DNA of 64,000 bases from Mycobacteroides salmoniphilum (GCF_004924335.1 NZ_CP024633.1:1178001-1242000); one strand, 5' to 3'; counted from the stretch's first letter, positions 27,892-39,931 are shown. Notes: generated by a model not told the origin, from the sequence alone. Numbers and translations: made by a program.

Positions 27892-29106
27892 ATGAGGGCA
27901 TCGCCACACGTTCTGGGGATCGTGCTTGCCGGCGGTGAGGGCAAGCGGCTTTACCCACTGACCGCGGACCGTGCGAAACCGGCGGTGCCCTTCGGCGGTG
28001 CCTATCGTCTCATCGATTTTGTGCTGAGCAACCTGGTCAACGCGCGATTCCTGCGGATTTGCGTTCTGACCCAATACAAGTCGCACTCGCTGGACCGGCA
28101 CATATCGCAGAATTGGCGGCTGTCTGGTTTGGCGGGGGAGTACATCACGCCTGTTCCTGCTCAGCAGCGACTCGGCCCGCGGTGGTACACCGGCAGCGCT
28201 GACGCCATTCACCAGTCGCTCAACCTGATCTACGACGAGGATCCCGAGTACATCGCGGTGTTCGGTGCCGATCACGTGTACCGGATGGATCCCGAGCAGA
28301 TGCTCGACTTCCATATCGACAGCGGTGCGGCGGTGACGGTCGCGGGAATCCGCGTTCCCCGCGCGGAGGCCACCGCATTCGGCTGCATCGATGCCGACGA
28401 CACCGGCCGGATTCGGGAGTTCATTGAGAAACCTGCGAATCCACCGGGCACGCCGGACGATCCGGACGCCGCGTTCGTGTCGATGGGGAACTACATCTTC
28501 ACCACCAAGGAACTCGTCGACGTCATCCGCGCGGATGCCGAGGACGACCATTCCGATCACGATATGGGTGGCGACATCATTCCCCGGTTGGTGGCCGATG
28601 GGCGGGCCGCGGTGTACGACTTCAACACCAACGTGGTACCCGGTGCCACCGAGCGCGATCACGCGTACTGGCGCGACGTAGGGACCCTCGACGCGTTCTA
28701 CGACGCGCATATGGATCTGGTGTCGGTGCACCCGGTGTTCAACCTGTACAACCGGCGGTGGCCCATCCGTGGCGAATCGGAGAACCTGGCACCCGCCAAG
28801 TTCGTCAACGGTGGTTCCGCGCAGGAGTCGGTGGTGGGTGCCGGCAGCATCGTCTCGGCGGGCTCGGTGCGCAACTCGGTGCTGTCCTCGAATGTCGTCG
28901 TCGACGACGGCGCCGTCGTCGAGGGCAGCGTGCTGATGCCCGGCGTGCGGGTGGGCCGTGGTGCGGTGGTCCGGCACGCGATTCTGGACAAGAACGTGGT
29001 TGTCGGTGTCGGAGAACAGGTTGGCGTCGACATCGAGCGCGACCGTGAGCGATTCAACGTCAGTGCCGGCGGCGTCGTCGCCGTCGGCAAGGGCGTCTGG
29101 ATCTAG
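27892..29106 (+). CDS. glgC: Glucose-1-phosphate adenylyltransferase
   Basis: The 404-residue ADP-glucose pyrophosphorylase has the N-terminal [25 protein letters not shown], the active-site region [24 protein letters not shown] and a C-terminal left-handed beta-helix ([23 protein letters not shown]). It converts glucose-1-phosphate and ATP to ADP-glucose for GlgM and glycogen/alpha-glucan. It is divergent from glgM with 91 bp between starts. ATG 27892 matches the family start and lies 7 nt after TAGGTT. Length equals Rv1213. Confidence 0.95.
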   Translation: MRASPHVLGIVLAGGEGKRLYPLTADRAKPAVPFGGAYRLIDFVLSNLVNARFLRICVLTQYKSHSLDRHISQNWRLSGLAGEYITPVPAQQRLGPRWYTGSADAIHQSLNLIYDEDPEYIAVFGADHVYRMDPEQMLDFHIDSGAAVTVAGIRVPRAEATAFGCIDADDTGRIREFIEKPANPPGTPDDPDAAFVSMGNYIFTTKELVDVIRADAEDDHSDHDMGGDIIPRLVADGRAAVYDFNTNVVPGATERDHAYWRDVGTLDAFYDAHMDLVSVHPVFNLYNRRWPIRGESENLAPAKFVNGGSAQESVVGAGSIVSAGSVRNSVLSSNVVVDDGAVVEGSVLMPGVRVGRGAVVRHAILDKNVVVGVGEQVGVDIERDRERFNVSAGGVVAVGKGVWI

Positions 29107-29127
29107 TCTCGCGAGCCGGGCGTCGCC

Positions 29128-29802
29128 TCACCACACCAGCGGTACGAGACGGTTGCGGACCTTTTCGGTGTATTCGTCGTAACCCGGTAGGTCGTGGCGC
29201 AGCATCTTCTCCTCGTCAAGGATTCGCACCACCAGCGAGGCAGTGGCCGGGATGGCTGCAAGCAGGCCCCAATACGAGCCCAGCGCCACGGGCATACCCA
29301 CCATCATCACCAGTGAGCCTGTGTACATGGGGTGGCGTACCAACCCGTACAGCCCGGTTGAGGTGACGGTCTGACCGGATTCGACGGTGATGCTCGCGCC
29401 GGCGTAATTGTTCTGGGCCACCACCAGGGTGGCGGCGCCCAATCCGGCGACCACCAGTACCTCCCCGACGATGACGAGCCAGGTCGGCACGTGCGACCAA
29501 CCGAATCGGTGATCGAAGGCGCTCACCACAACCAGGGCCACGAAGGAGCTCAGCAGCACAGTGACCGCGACCTTCTGTACCAGGCGAGTCTCTGCGATGG
29601 GTCCACCATGCAGACGACGTTGCAGCACCTCGGGATTCGTGGTTGCCAAATAGATTGAGGAGACCGTGGAGCTGATCACGAAGATGGCCAAGAACACCCA
29701 GGCCTGCCAGTAGCCGAATGTGCCCGCGGGCCAGAACAGTGCCGCGGCAAAGACGGCGAGGCCGACGATGCCCGAGGCAAGAGCTTGTACACCGGTTTTC
29801 AT
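29128..29802 (-). CDS. Membrane methyltransferase, isoprenylcysteine carboxyl methyltransferase (ICMT)-like
   Basis: The 224-residue protein has about five membrane helices. It carries the ICMT/PEMT signature GLYGLVRHPMYTG and, near the end, DEEKMLRHDLPGYDEYTEKVRNRLVPLVW, which together bind S-adenosylmethionine. Bacterial members methylate small or lipid substrates that are mostly unknown. Ribosome site AAAGGAAA precedes ATG 29802. It lies 12 bp after the ABC permease on the same strand, so it probably belongs to the TetR-controlled operon. Confidence 0.8.
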   Translation of the reverse strand: MKTGVQALASGIVGLAVFAAALFWPAGTFGYWQAWVFLAIFVISSTVSSIYLATTNPEVLQRRLHGGPIAETRLVQKVAVTVLLSSFVALVVVSAFDHRFGWSHVPTWLVIVGEVLVVAGLGAATLVVAQNNYAGASITVESGQTVTSTGLYGLVRHPMYTGSLVMMVGMPVALGSYWGLLAAIPATASLVVRILDEEKMLRHDLPGYDEYTEKVRNRLVPLVW

Positions 29803-29814
29803 AATTTTCCTTTC

Positions 29815-31437
29815 TCAGATCGCGTCACGACGGCGGTAAATCTCGCCCGCGGCAGTGGTGAGCCCGACACCGATCGCCATAAGGGCGAACATGGTGAGCC
29901 ACGGATACTCGACGGGTGCGCTGACCCGCATCACCGGGGACAGTTTCACAATCCAGGACGGCAGCTGCAGTATTCCGGCATAGAGCATGCCCACGGAGAA
30001 CGCCACCACTAGCCAGCCAATCCAGCTGTGCCGCAATGCAACCGCGATCGCGGCGATACCGGCGATCACCAGCAGGGCGGGAATCTGCGCCAATGCCGCG
30101 AGGGTGAGGCGCCACACCACCTGGGGATCGTGCAAGGTGGTGGCGGCGCCCAGGCCACTGCCCAGGCCCGCGATCAGCATGAGAAGTGTGCTGCCCAACA
30201 CCGTCACCGCCACCGCGGATAACAGCCAGTTCCAGCGCGATACGGCGCGCGCCAACACCGCCTCGGCGATACCCGACTGTTCGTCCTTGGCGAGTCTTAC
30301 GATTGCCGACACCACGTACGCGGTGATCGCGATGGCGAGCACCTGGTTGAAGGTGGCGAAGATGCTGTCCAGACCGTGTGCCCGGAATGCACGTGTCAGC
30401 AGCGGGTTGGTATCGATCGAATCCCGCAGGCTCTTGGCCATCGATCCGAATGCCATACCGCTCAGGAAGATTCCGGAAGCCCATCCGGCGAGCAGCCCGC
30501 GTTGCAGTTGCAGGTTGAGTCCGAACACGGACCTGATCTCGGGGGCATGGGCGTTTTCGCCGCGCGAGGGCAGCACGCCCGCGTCGTATTGGCGACGCCC
30601 TTCGAGTACGTGGGCGGTGAGCATCAGTGCCAGGGTGGTGCCCACCAGCAGGAGGAAGGGCCACCAGCGCAGATCGACGAACGCTCGCATCTGCTGGGCC
30701 CAGGCCAAAGGCGAGAACCAACTCAGTGCGCTGCCCGTGTTGTCGATGATGTCACCGAGTCCACGAACCACGACGGCTGCCGCGAGGGACGCCATCGCGA
30801 CGCCGCTGGCCGCTCGCGAGGTCCGCCACAACTGAGAAGTGACCGCCGCGATACCGGCGAAAACCATGGAGGCTCCGGCGATTCCGAGACTGATACCGAG
30901 AGAGTCGGCCACATCGAATCCCGCCGCGGACAACGCGACCGTCATGGCCACGGCCAGAACGCCGTTCATCAGGCCCACCACGATGAGCGCCGCGTAGGTG
31001 CGTGCCTGGTGGCCGATCACCGCCGACATCACTAGCTCGGCGCCACCGGATTCCTCTTCGGCGCGGGTGTGCCGGATGACGGTCAGGATGGACATGATGG
31101 CAGCGGCGGCGATCATGACGGTCATCAGCTCGTTGGCGACCATGACGCCGATATCGGTTTCGTTGACACCAAAATTTGGTCCGCCCATGATGATCCCGGC
31201 CGGGGTCTTCATCATCGTGACCCGCGCCATCCGGTCGGCGGATGTCGGATACATCGCCGTGAACGCCAACGGCGTATAGGTCATCAGCAGCGTCAGCCAG
31301 CCCACCCACATGCAGATCCGGAATCGGTCGCGGCGCAGTGCCAACAAGATCAGAATGCCGGTTCCGGCCAACGGGTGTCGCGGGGTGCCGTCCGAAATGG
31401 GTTGGCGAATAGGGAGGGTCGCGAAGTCGGTAGTCAC
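29815..31437 (-). CDS. ABC exporter permease
   Basis: The 540-residue protein has about 12 transmembrane helices and no nucleotide-binding domain, in the tetronasin/antibiotic-type exporter family. Counterpart: Rv1217c. A large loop near residues 265-300 ([24 protein letters not shown]) separates two six-helix halves. GTG 31437 overlaps the ATPase stop by 4 bases (GTGA). With the ATPase it should form a drug or lipid exporter; the M. tuberculosis pair affects susceptibility to several drugs. Confidence 0.88.
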   Translation of the reverse strand: MTTDFATLPIRQPISDGTPRHPLAGTGILILLALRRDRFRICMWVGWLTLLMTYTPLAFTAMYPTSADRMARVTMMKTPAGIIMGGPNFGVNETDIGVMVANELMTVMIAAAAIMSILTVIRHTRAEEESGGAELVMSAVIGHQARTYAALIVVGLMNGVLAVAMTVALSAAGFDVADSLGISLGIAGASMVFAGIAAVTSQLWRTSRAASGVAMASLAAAVVVRGLGDIIDNTGSALSWFSPLAWAQQMRAFVDLRWWPFLLLVGTTLALMLTAHVLEGRRQYDAGVLPSRGENAHAPEIRSVFGLNLQLQRGLLAGWASGIFLSGMAFGSMAKSLRDSIDTNPLLTRAFRAHGLDSIFATFNQVLAIAITAYVVSAIVRLAKDEQSGIAEAVLARAVSRWNWLLSAVAVTVLGSTLLMLIAGLGSGLGAATTLHDPQVVWRLTLAALAQIPALLVIAGIAAIAVALRHSWIGWLVVAFSVGMLYAGILQLPSWIVKLSPVMRVSAPVEYPWLTMFALMAIGVGLTTAAGEIYRRRDAI

Positions 31438-32339
31438 CGCGGTACCCCCTGATACTCGCGCATGAACAGTTCTTCGAGCGACGCCGGCGCCACCGTGAGG
31501 TCGACGATCCCCAGGCTTGCCAGCTGTTCCATGGTGCGATCCAGGTTGCTGCGATCTACTGTGAAGGAGGCCCGATTGCCACCGATCGTGAGGTCATGCA
31601 ACTGCGGAATAGATCTGAGCCCTGAGGGATTCGCTAACGTGCGCACGGCCACGGACGTCCGCATGACATGGCGCAGCTCGGCCAACGATCCGGACAGCAC
31701 CGTCCGCCCGGCGCGCACGATGGTCACCCGGTGGCACAGCTTTTCCACCTCGGCCAGGATGTGGCTCGAAAGCAACACCGCGCAGCCTCGCGCGGCCACT
31801 TCGGCCACACACTCTTGAAAGACCGTCTCCATGAGGGGATCCAGGCCGGACGTCGGCTCGTCGAGAATGAACAGCTCGGCATCTGAGCAGAACGCGGCGA
31901 TGAGTGCCACCTTCTGGCGGTTGCCCTTGGAGTAGGTGCGGGCCTTCTTGGTGGGATCGAGTTCGAAGCGCTCGACGAGTTGGTTGCGCCGAGGTAGCGA
32001 AATATGTTCGGTGCCACGCATTCTGGTGAGGAAGTCGATCGCCTGTCCGCCGGTGAGGTTGGGCCACAAGGTGACATCACCGGGCACGTAGGCGATGAGT
32101 CGGTGGAGATCGACCGCGTTGACCCACGGATCGCCGCCGAGCAGCTGTACCGAGCCGGCGTCTGCGCGCAGCAGGCCGAGAAGCACCCGAATGGTGGTGG
32201 ACTTCCCCGCGCCATTGGGCCCGAGGAATCCCGCGACCTCGCCGTGGGCGACCGACAGATCGAGCCCGTCGAGTGCCTTCGTCTTCCCGAATGACTTGGA
32301 GAGGCCGCGTATTTCGACTGCGAGGTTGGGGTACATCAC
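31434..32339 (-). CDS. ABC exporter ATP-binding protein
   Basis: The 301-residue ATPase has GPNGAGKST (Walker A), a divergent signature [10 protein letters not shown] in place of [17 protein letters not shown] (Walker B) and a switch histidine in LLSSHI. A C-terminal extension of about 80 residues is typical of drug-exporter ATPases. It overlaps the permease start and the TetR stop by 4 bases each, so the three genes form one compact operon. Counterpart: Rv1218c. Confidence 0.92.
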   Translation of the reverse strand: MMYPNLAVEIRGLSKSFGKTKALDGLDLSVAHGEVAGFLGPNGAGKSTTIRVLLGLLRADAGSVQLLGGDPWVNAVDLHRLIAYVPGDVTLWPNLTGGQAIDFLTRMRGTEHISLPRRNQLVERFELDPTKKARTYSKGNRQKVALIAAFCSDAELFILDEPTSGLDPLMETVFQECVAEVAARGCAVLLSSHILAEVEKLCHRVTIVRAGRTVLSGSLAELRHVMRTSVAVRTLANPSGLRSIPQLHDLTIGGNRASFTVDRSNLDRTMEQLASLGIVDLTVAPASLEELFMREYQGVPR

Positions 32340-32980
32340 TTCGAATCTCCTCCGTTGCGAGAGCTTTCCTGTTGTGCTGCAAAGGCATCGAGCATGGTGG
32401 AATCGGTCATCAGGCCTTCGGTGTAGATCTCGATAGCGGGGAAGATCAGCTCATCGGAGTAGCGGCGCAAGATCGTGCCCAGGTCGTCGTCCGGATGCAT
32501 CTGCACGTAGATCGCCAGCGCGCCCACGCCGTTCAGTGACAGCCACAGCGCCCTGCCCTTGGGATTACGGCTCGGCTTGATCGTGCCCGCGCGTACCCCG
32601 TCGTCCAGATATGTCTCGGCGTTCTCGATGGAGTGCTGAAGGAACGCCCGGCCGGGCTCTCCGCCCGATTGCACACTGAGTAGCAGGTACCTGACCATCG
32701 GCGCGAATGTTTCGATCTCGTCGATGGCGTCGAGCCAGACCTTGGGGTCGTTGGAGGTCAGCGTGCGCGATTTCTCTGAGCGGATGTACTCCAACAGGTA
32801 TTCGTCCACGGCCTGCCGGAGCCCGTCCTTGGATCCGTAGTGATGGATAACGAGCGCGGGGCTCACTCCCGCGGCTTCGGCGATCGCTCGCACGCTGGTG
32901 TTCAGCCCCTGCTCGCCCCACAACTTGATGGCGGAATCCCGGATGCGGGCTGCGGCGGTGAGGTCATCGACTGAACGCAT
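32336..32980 (-). CDS. TetR-family repressor of the exporter operon
   Basis: The 214-residue TetR protein has its N-terminal helix-turn-helix in [41 protein letters not shown] and an all-helical ligand domain. Counterpart: Rv1219c, a known repressor of Rv1217c-Rv1218c. It is the first gene of the operon, so it represses itself with the exporter. A 44-bp palindrome covers its start codon and -10 (32967-33010). Confidence 0.92.
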   Translation of the reverse strand: MRSVDDLTAAARIRDSAIKLWGEQGLNTSVRAIAEAAGVSPALVIHHYGSKDGLRQAVDEYLLEYIRSEKSRTLTSNDPKVWLDAIDEIETFAPMVRYLLLSVQSGGEPGRAFLQHSIENAETYLDDGVRAGTIKPSRNPKGRALWLSLNGVGALAIYVQMHPDDDLGTILRRYSDELIFPAIEIYTEGLMTDSTMLDAFAAQQESSRNGGDSK

Positions 32981-33010
32981 GTTTAGTAGACTAAACGCAC
33001 GTTCAGTCGA
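32967..33010. promoter_or_regulatory. 44-bp nested palindrome, TetR operator over the operon start
   Basis: Inner arms GTTTAGT and ACTAAAC (2-bp spacer, 32981-32996) are flanked by outer arms TCGACTGAACG and CGTTCAGTCGA, separated from the inner arms by 3 bp each. It spans the ATG at 32980 and the -10, so bound repressor would block initiation directly. Confidence 0.75.
32988..32993 (-). promoter_or_regulatory. -10 element, leaderless tetR-exporter promoter
   Basis: TAGTCT on the minus strand, 7 nt, ATG 32980; lies inside the inner palindrome. Confidence 0.55.
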
Positions 33011-33148
33011 GCGTCAAGCACTATCCCGCCGAGGATTGGTGTCGTGACGAAACCGGTGCCGAAGGCTGCGCCGAAACTACGGTTTCTGCGTCATTTCGTG
33101 AGTGGCCCGGGCAGAACGCGGCGCGTCGGCGACGGGAATGTTGGAACG

Positions 33149-33796
33149 TCAGTCGCGGGTAGCGGCGAGCAGGCCGTCGCCCAGCGGGATCAGCACTGCG
33201 GTGAACCGGCCGTCGTCGGCGATGATGCGCGCCGCCTCGCGGACTCCGACCACGTCGGGATCATTGGCTCCCGGATCACCGGCGCGCCCACCGGCGGATG
33301 CCCCGTGGATAACGACCGCCCCGCCCGGGCGCAGCAGCCGAATGCCCCCGGCCAGGAATTCGGGTTGATCGGCCGGCGCGGCGTCGATGACAAGGAGGTC
33401 GTACGACTCGTCGGCCAGCCGGGGGAGCACCTCCTGAGCACGCCCGCCGATGACGCGGGTGCGCGACGGCGCGATGGCCGCCTCCGAAAACGCCTGTTTG
33501 GCACTGCGCTGGTGCTCGGGTTCCAGGTCGATGGTGGTCAGCACGCCGTCCTCGCGCATTCCTGAGAGCAGCCACAGGCCGCTGACCCCCGCGCCCGTGC
33601 CGACCTCGACGACGGCCTTGCCGCCGGAAAGACGTGCGAAGACACTCAGGAGGGCGCCGACTGCGGGCGTCACGGGGCCCGCGCCCAGGTCAACGGCACG
33701 TTCCCGGGCGGCGGCGACGATGTCGTCTTCGGAGATGGCGCCCTCGGCGTGGCTGACCATCGCCTCGACGCGGGATCGGTCTGCGCTGCTGGTCAC
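33149..33796 (-). CDS. SAM-dependent O-methyltransferase (family 3)
   Basis: About 215 residues from GTG 33796. [19 protein letters not shown] binds [13 protein letters not shown] holds the acidic ribose contact and [14 protein letters not shown] the post-III motif. Counterpart: Rv1220c, of similar length. The frame continues to a GTG at 33838, but 33796 is preferred because homology begins near it and CAGGAT sits 6 nt upstream. It is divergent from sigE. Catechol-OMT-like fold; substrate unknown. Confidence 0.85.
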   Translation of the reverse strand: MTSSADRSRVEAMVSHAEGAISEDDIVAAARERAVDLGAGPVTPAVGALLSVFARLSGGKAVVEVGTGAGVSGLWLLSGMREDGVLTTIDLEPEHQRSAKQAFSEAAIAPSRTRVIGGRAQEVLPRLADESYDLLVIDAAPADQPEFLAGGIRLLRPGGAVVIHGASAGGRAGDPGANDPDVVGVREAARIIADDGRFTAVLIPLGDGLLAATRD

Positions 33797-33802
33797 GATT
33801 CG

Positions 33803-33808
33803 ATCCTG
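33803..33808 (-). promoter_or_regulatory. Possible -10 element for the O-methyltransferase
   Basis: CAGGAT on the minus strand, 6 nt, GTG 33796. It differs from TANNNT in the first base. Confidence 0.3.
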
Positions 33809-33970
33809 TCGAGCGGGAGTGGATATGTCCCGCGACACGCCGGACCCGTGACCGATCGGGGCGTTTTCCTGTTCCGGAACTCCTGGTGAGATCGGATCGA
33901 GACCGCATTCTCAGGAAGAGTTAAGTTGCCTCATAAGTGGCCCACACCTCGGTAGTAGAAGGTCATTGCT

Positions 33971-34744
33971 ATGTCGCGATCCATCCTGAAAACGCGCCCC
34001 GCCGCGCAGGCCCACGCCGGGAATAACACCCATGGCAGCCGGGTTGAGCAGGCTGACAGCCTCCCCGTCGTGGGTGAGGCCGCCACAACCGAACAGGAGG
34101 AACACGCGATTTCGCTTACGGGTATCAGCGAGTCGGCCGAATACACCGACTTCGTCGAGGCTATCGATCCCGCAGAACTATCCGGGACCGCGGTATTCGA
34201 TGCCACCGGAGACCAGGCAGCCATGCCGTCTTGGGATGAGCTGGTTCGTCAGCATGCCGACCGCGTGTATCGCTTGGCCTACCGTCTGTCGGGCAACCAG
34301 CAAGACGCCGAGGACCTGACCCAGGAAACCTTCATCAGGGTGTTCCGCTCGCTGCAGAACTACCAGCCCGGCACCTTCGAGGGCTGGCTACACCGCATCA
34401 CCACAAACCTGTTCCTCGACATGGTCCGCCGCCGCGGACGCATCCGCATGGAGGCCCTGCCCGAGGACTACGACCGCGTGCCCGCGACCGATCCGGATCC
34501 CGAGCAGATCTACCACGACGCTCAGCTGGGCGCTGATCTACAGGCCGCGCTGGACGCGCTGGCTCCGGAGTTTCGCGCCGCGGTGGTGCTGTGCGATATC
34601 GAAGGTCTGTCGTACGAGGAAATCGGCGCCACGCTGGATGTGAAGCTCGGCACCGTCCGCAGCCGCATTCACCGCGGTCGGCAGGCGATCCGTGAGCACT
34701 TGGCCGCGCACTCCTCGACGTCCGCGCTCGCGGCCGCCGAATAG
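33971..34744 (+). CDS. sigE: RNA polymerase ECF sigma factor SigE
   Basis: The 257-residue ECF sigma factor has region 2 ([38 protein letters not shown]), [20 protein letters not shown] and region 4 ([25 protein letters not shown]). Its N-terminal extension of about 85 residues is the mycobacterial SigE type. Length equals Rv1221. It controls the envelope and oxidative stress response. It is followed by rseA, htrA and tatB in the same order as in M. tuberculosis. The 174-bp upstream region shows no clean sigma-E promoter. Confidence 0.95.
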   Translation: MSRSILKTRPAAQAHAGNNTHGSRVEQADSLPVVGEAATTEQEEHAISLTGISESAEYTDFVEAIDPAELSGTAVFDATGDQAAMPSWDELVRQHADRVYRLAYRLSGNQQDAEDLTQETFIRVFRSLQNYQPGTFEGWLHRITTNLFLDMVRRRGRIRMEALPEDYDRVPATDPDPEQIYHDAQLGADLQAALDALAPEFRAAVVLCDIEGLSYEEIGATLDVKLGTVRSRIHRGRQAIREHLAAHSSTSALAAAE

Positions 34745-34854
34745 CGCACGACACCGTTGGTGCAGGTTGGTACGCAATGAGTACGTTCGCGCGCTATCTT
34801 CGAGTTAGGTCGGTACGAGTCCGCCGGCCGTTCCGGACCGAAGGGAGCGTTGCC

Positions 34855-35295
34855 GTGGTGGATAGCGGCTCGTTCCGGCGAGCGTTCTCGAGTTTCTCGT
34901 CGTTCTCGCGGCTGCCGTCCCCCTTCGCCTCACAGAGTGAGGCGCCGATCGGTGCTCCCCGCCAGTTCGGATCGACCGAGCATCTGTCCACGGAGGCGAT
35001 AGCGGCGTTCGTGGACGGCGAACTGCGGATGAGCGCGCACCTACGGGCGGCGCACCACCTGTCGATGTGCCCCGAATGTGCCCTTGAGATCGACGCGCAG
35101 CGCCAAGCGCGCAGCGCACTGCGTGATTCCGGCGGTATCCGGGTGCCCGGATCGCTGCTCGGGTTACTCAGCCAGATTCCGCATATCCCGCACGAGGCGG
35201 TACCGCCGCAACCGTCGTCACATGACGGCGACTTGCCGCCCGCGTTGGGCGATGACGCGGTGCGACCAGATAGCCGCGTACGCCGTAAGCGCCGG

Positions 35296-35298
<3 letters not shown>
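34855..35298 (+). CDS. rseA: Anti-sigma-E factor RseA
   Basis: The 147-residue cytosolic zinc-associated anti-sigma factor has its ZAS motif H68-x3-C72-x2-C75 (HLSMCPEC) after LSTEAIAAFVDGEL. It holds SigE inactive; in M. tuberculosis phosphorylation and ClpC1P2 degradation release it. GTG 34855 is preferred over the upstream frame extension because AGGGAG lies 7 nt before it and homology to Rv1222 starts there (FRRAF). No transmembrane helix is present. Confidence 0.9.
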
Positions 35299-36785
<1,487 letters not shown>

Positions 36786-36786
<1 letters not shown>

Positions 36787-37196
36787 TGTTCGGCAGTGTC
36801 GGCTGGGGGGAGCTGTTGGTCCTACTGGTCGTGGGGCTCGTGGTGCTCGGTCCCGAGCGGCTTCCGGGGGCGATTCAGTGGACCACTGAATCGCTGCGCA
36901 AGGTCCGCGACTACGCCAGTGGTGCGACGGCCTCCCTGCGTGAGGAGCTTGGCCCGGAGTTCGACGATGTACGCAAGCCGCTCGCCGAACTGCAGAAACT
37001 GCGGGGTATGACGCCGCGTGCCGTCATCACCAAACATCTGCTGGACGGCGATGATTCGGTGCTCGATTCGTTGACCAAACCCCTCGACGACGTGAAGAAG
37101 GCGGTGTCGGAGCCAATGCCCACGCCGGTGGTGAACCCCGAACTCACCAAGCCCGCAGAGTCTGGCCCGGCCCGATTCGACGCCGACGCGACCTAG
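36786..37196 (+). CDS. tatB: Sec-independent translocase protein TatB
   Basis: The 136-residue protein has one N-terminal helix ([22 protein letters not shown]) with the conserved E8 and the GPxRLP hinge, followed by a long amphipathic region. It forms the substrate-binding TatBC core for folded-protein export. It starts at the ATG overlapping the htrA stop (TGATG). Counterpart: Rv1224. Its TAG shares CTAG with the mrp stop on the other strand. Confidence 0.93.
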
Positions 37197-38329
37197 TTGC
37201 GTCGGGCGGTATCGATGTTCAACGACATGCCCGCCAGACCGCGGCTACGTGTCGAGAGTTTATCGGCGATTGCCCGCAGTGCCTGGCCCGCAGCCGAATC
37301 CGGCTGACTGAGCACAATCGGCAGCCCGTCGTCGCCGCCTTCGCGTACCGCGGGATCCAGCGGGATCTGGCCAAGGAGAGGTACTTTCGTACCCACCACG
37401 CGGGTCAGGCTCTCGGCAACAGCGTCGCCGCCGCCGGATCCGAACACCTCCATGCGGGTGCCATCGGGCAACACCAGCCAGGACATGTTCTCGACCACAC
37501 CGACGATGCGCTGACGGGTTTGGGTCGCGATCGCCCCGGCACGCTCGGCCACCTCGGCGGCCGCCTGCTGCGGCGTCGTGACCACCAGAATCTCGGCGCC
37601 GGGAATGAGCTGTGCCACCGAGATCGCCACGTCGCCGGTACCCGGAGGCAGGTCCAGCAGCAGCACGTCCAGGTCTCCCCAGAACACATCGGCCAGGAAC
37701 TGCTGCAGGGCGCGATGCAGCATTGGCCCGCGCCACACGACCGGGGTGTTGCCCTGGGTGAACTGGGCGATCGAGATGACCTTCACATCGTGCGCCACCG
37801 GGGGCAAGATCATCCGCTCCACCTGGGTGGGACGGTCGGAGGTGCCCATCATGCGCGGTACCGAGTGGCCGTAGATGTCGGCGTCGAGCAATCCGACCGA
37901 CAGTCCCTTGGCCGCCATCGCCGCCGCGAGGTTGACTGTGACACTTGATTTTCCGACGCCACCCTTACCGGAGGCCACCGCGTAGACGCGAGTGAGGGAG
38001 CCGGGCTGGGCGAAGGGGATGATGGGCTCGGCGCTGTCGCCGCGCAGCTGCTTGCGCAGTTCGGTGCGCTGCTCGTCGTCCATGACATCCAGCAGCACGC
38101 GCACGGTGCCGACGCCATCGACGTCGGCGGCGGCCTGGGTCACCCGCTCGGAGATTTCGGCCTTCTTCGGACACGCGGAGGTGGTGAGGTAGATCCCGAT
38201 CTCGACGTTGTGGGCGTCATCGAACGTGATGTCCTTGACCATCCCCAATTCAGTAATGGGACGGCGAAGTTCGGGGTCGATTACCCCGGCGAGTGCACTG
38301 CGCACGGCCGTGGTGAGCTCGGATGTCAC
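37193..38329 (-). CDS. mrp: Mrp/ApbC iron-sulfur cluster carrier ATPase
   Basis: The 378-residue protein has an N-terminal MIP18-like domain ([18 protein letters not shown] and TTSACPKK) and an Mrp NTPase with the deviant Walker [10 protein letters not shown] near residue 122. Counterpart: Rv1229c. The CxxC that binds the cluster in most ApbC proteins is missing: the segment after VVENMS reads [14 protein letters not shown]. Cluster transfer may use the N-terminal Cys instead (inference). GTG 38329 is supported by TAGACT 6 nt upstream. Confidence 0.9.
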   Translation of the reverse strand: MTSELTTAVRSALAGVIDPELRRPITELGMVKDITFDDAHNVEIGIYLTTSACPKKAEISERVTQAAADVDGVGTVRVLLDVMDDEQRTELRKQLRGDSAEPIIPFAQPGSLTRVYAVASGKGGVGKSSVTVNLAAAMAAKGLSVGLLDADIYGHSVPRMMGTSDRPTQVERMILPPVAHDVKVISIAQFTQGNTPVVWRGPMLHRALQQFLADVFWGDLDVLLLDLPPGTGDVAISVAQLIPGAEILVVTTPQQAAAEVAERAGAIATQTRQRIVGVVENMSWLVLPDGTRMEVFGSGGGDAVAESLTRVVGTKVPLLGQIPLDPAVREGGDDGLPIVLSQPDSAAGQALRAIADKLSTRSRGLAGMSLNIDTARRN

Positions 38330-38335
38330 TACCCG

Positions 38336-38341
38336 AGTCTA
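38336..38341 (-). promoter_or_regulatory. -10 element, leaderless mrp promoter
   Basis: TAGACT on the minus strand, 6 nt, GTG 38329. Confidence 0.5.
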
Positions 38342-38352
38342 GGGCGTGCCGT

Positions 38353-39627
38353 TTATGGCTTTGGCGCTGCCGGTCCCGGCGCTGGTCCGGGGGCCGGTCC
38401 CAGCTCCACCGGCGGCGGGGGCGGAGCGAACGGGTTGAACGGCTGTGGGGCAGGAGCAGGCGCGAACGGGTTGAACGGTTCGGCGGGGGGCTGCGGCGCG
38501 AACGGGTTGACGGGCTCGGCCGGAGGCGGCGGCGCGCAGAAGAACATGCACGGTGCCTGAGGCGCCTCGGGAGCGGGCGCCACGGCTCCGGGTGTGCCCG
38601 CCACGCCAACCCGGTCTGGTGTCAGCGGGGTGACGATGGGCAGCTGGGCCAGGGGATCGTTGGGGGAGAGTGCGGCGACGTCGGTCACCGAGCCCGGCCC
38701 GAGCCCCCGCGATTCGCCGCCGCCCAGGTGCGCCTTGCGTTCGGGTGCGACATCGGCGGCAGTCAGCGGTGGCAGGTTGAGTGGGATTACCCCGGTGGCG
38801 TAGCCGGCGGCCCAGGCGAGCACATTCTGCGCGTACGCCACCGAGTTGTTGTAGCGCAGGATGGATGACATCACTTGCGAGCGATCCCGCAAATTCAATC
38901 CGCCACTGCATAAATAGCGGGCGGCGGCCAGGCTCGCGTCGAAGACGTTCTGTGGGTCGGCCTTTCCGTCGCCGTCACCGTCGGAGGCGTAGTGGTTCCA
39001 GGTGCTCGGCAGGAACTGCATGGGTCCCATGGCCCGGACGTATACCTGCGCACCCTGAGTGCGGGTCTGCTCATGGTCGACGATGACCTCGTTACCCGGG
39101 AGGGTGCCATCCAGACTCGGACCATAGATAGGCCGGACCACGCGGCCCTTCACGTCGGTGGCGCCGTTGTTGGCGTGGCCCGATTCGATCCGGCCGATAC
39201 CCGCCAGCAAGTTCCAGCTCACTCCGCAACCGGGTGCGGCCTTGGCCATCATCCGTTCGGCGTTCTGATAGGCGTCCAATGCGATCTTCGGGATGCCGAG
39301 TCCCCCAGGTGCCATCACGATCCCCGGCGGCGGTGGTGCGACCGCAGCGCTCGGTGCCACGCGGTATTGCGTCGGCGGGCGCATCACGGTCACGAGATTC
39401 AGCGGACCCATATCCGCCTGCGCGGCGGCCACCGAGGCCAGTGGGACGGGAATGGGCACCACGGCCTGCCCGCTGACCTGTGCACTGCTGGCGGCCACGG
39501 CGGAGCCGACGACCACCAAGGCGCTCAGTCCGCCGACCCGAAGCCAGGGCACGGGTGCGCCGGTGACGCGTAGCGCCACGTCGCGGGCATGTTTTACCGA
39601 CGACGCAACCCAACCCGGAAGCTTCAC
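38353..39627 (-). CDS. Secreted lytic transglycosylase, MltB-like (Rv1230c-type)
   Basis: The 424-residue protein has an N-terminal membrane segment (LRVGGLSALVVVGSAVAAS) and a central MltB/SLT-type domain with the catalytic glutamate in AGIGRIESGH, MGPMQFLPSTWNHYASDGDGDGKADPQN and SILRYNNSVAYAQNVL. The Pro-rich tail of about 90 residues carries three NPFAP repeats. It cuts peptidoglycan glycan strands outside the membrane. Counterpart: Rv1230c. The upstream region, longer than 300 bp, contains two matched hairpins. Confidence 0.88.
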   Translation of the reverse strand: MKLPGWVASSVKHARDVALRVTGAPVPWLRVGGLSALVVVGSAVAASSAQVSGQAVVPIPVPLASVAAAQADMGPLNLVTVMRPPTQYRVAPSAAVAPPPPGIVMAPGGLGIPKIALDAYQNAERMMAKAAPGCGVSWNLLAGIGRIESGHANNGATDVKGRVVRPIYGPSLDGTLPGNEVIVDHEQTRTQGAQVYVRAMGPMQFLPSTWNHYASDGDGDGKADPQNVFDASLAAARYLCSGGLNLRDRSQVMSSILRYNNSVAYAQNVLAWAAGYATGVIPLNLPPLTAADVAPERKAHLGGGESRGLGPGSVTDVAALSPNDPLAQLPIVTPLTPDRVGVAGTPGAVAPAPEAPQAPCMFFCAPPPPAEPVNPFAPQPPAEPFNPFAPAPAPQPFNPFAPPPPPVELGPAPGPAPGPAAPKP

Positions 39628-39757
39628 CGCGCCCCTATCTCTCGGGCCCCTGTTCTACACATATGGGTCCCATCTGTCGGCACCATTCTGACGTATGCAG
39701 TCGTGACGGATGTGACCGATGTGAACCGGAGCAACCATACCGGCGAGATGACGGTCC

Positions 39758-39777
39758 GGTTGCAAAATGGGCAAACC
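39758..39777 (-). promoter_or_regulatory. Leader hairpin A (loop CCATTTT)
   Basis: Minus strand GGTTTGC-CCATTTT-GCAACC, with one bulged T. Same loop as hairpin B, with a different but still paired stem. Confidence 0.4.
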
Positions 39778-39839
39778 CCAGCGAACCGCGGAACGCCGAC
39801 GAATCCCCCCTGAGCATGCCGGGTTCGGCCGGGAAGCGC

Positions 39840-39856
39840 CTCGCAAAATGGGCGAG
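39840..39856 (-). promoter_or_regulatory. Leader hairpin B (loop CCATTTT)
   Basis: Minus strand CTCGC-CCATTTT-GCGAG, perfect 5-bp stem; 80 bp from hairpin A. Confidence 0.45.
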
Positions 39857-39931
39857 TGGCTATCTCACGCTGCGTGAATCGCGATGAATATGACTTACGG
39901 TCAGTGTCTGGACGTAAACACAATCAATTGA

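Noticed and set aside
27631..28977. Long minus-strand open frame opposite glgC
   Set aside because: glgC is complete with all family motifs; the antisense frame has no homology features.
33839..33970. Autoregulatory sigma-E promoter or MprA boxes upstream of sigE
   Set aside because: GGAAC is present but no GTT -10 follows at 16-19 bp. CTCAG and CTCAT hexamers occur but their spacing does not fit a clear direct repeat.
39780..39860. Confident c-di-AMP riboswitch call
   Set aside because: Some ydaO-like strings are present, but the conserved GGGGUGAA segment and complete pairing were not found, so only a hypothesis is reported.
39624..39923. Small open frame in the transglycosylase leader
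   Set aside because: No ribosome site, Arg/Cys-rich composition and overlap with the hairpin region; better explained as untranslated leader.
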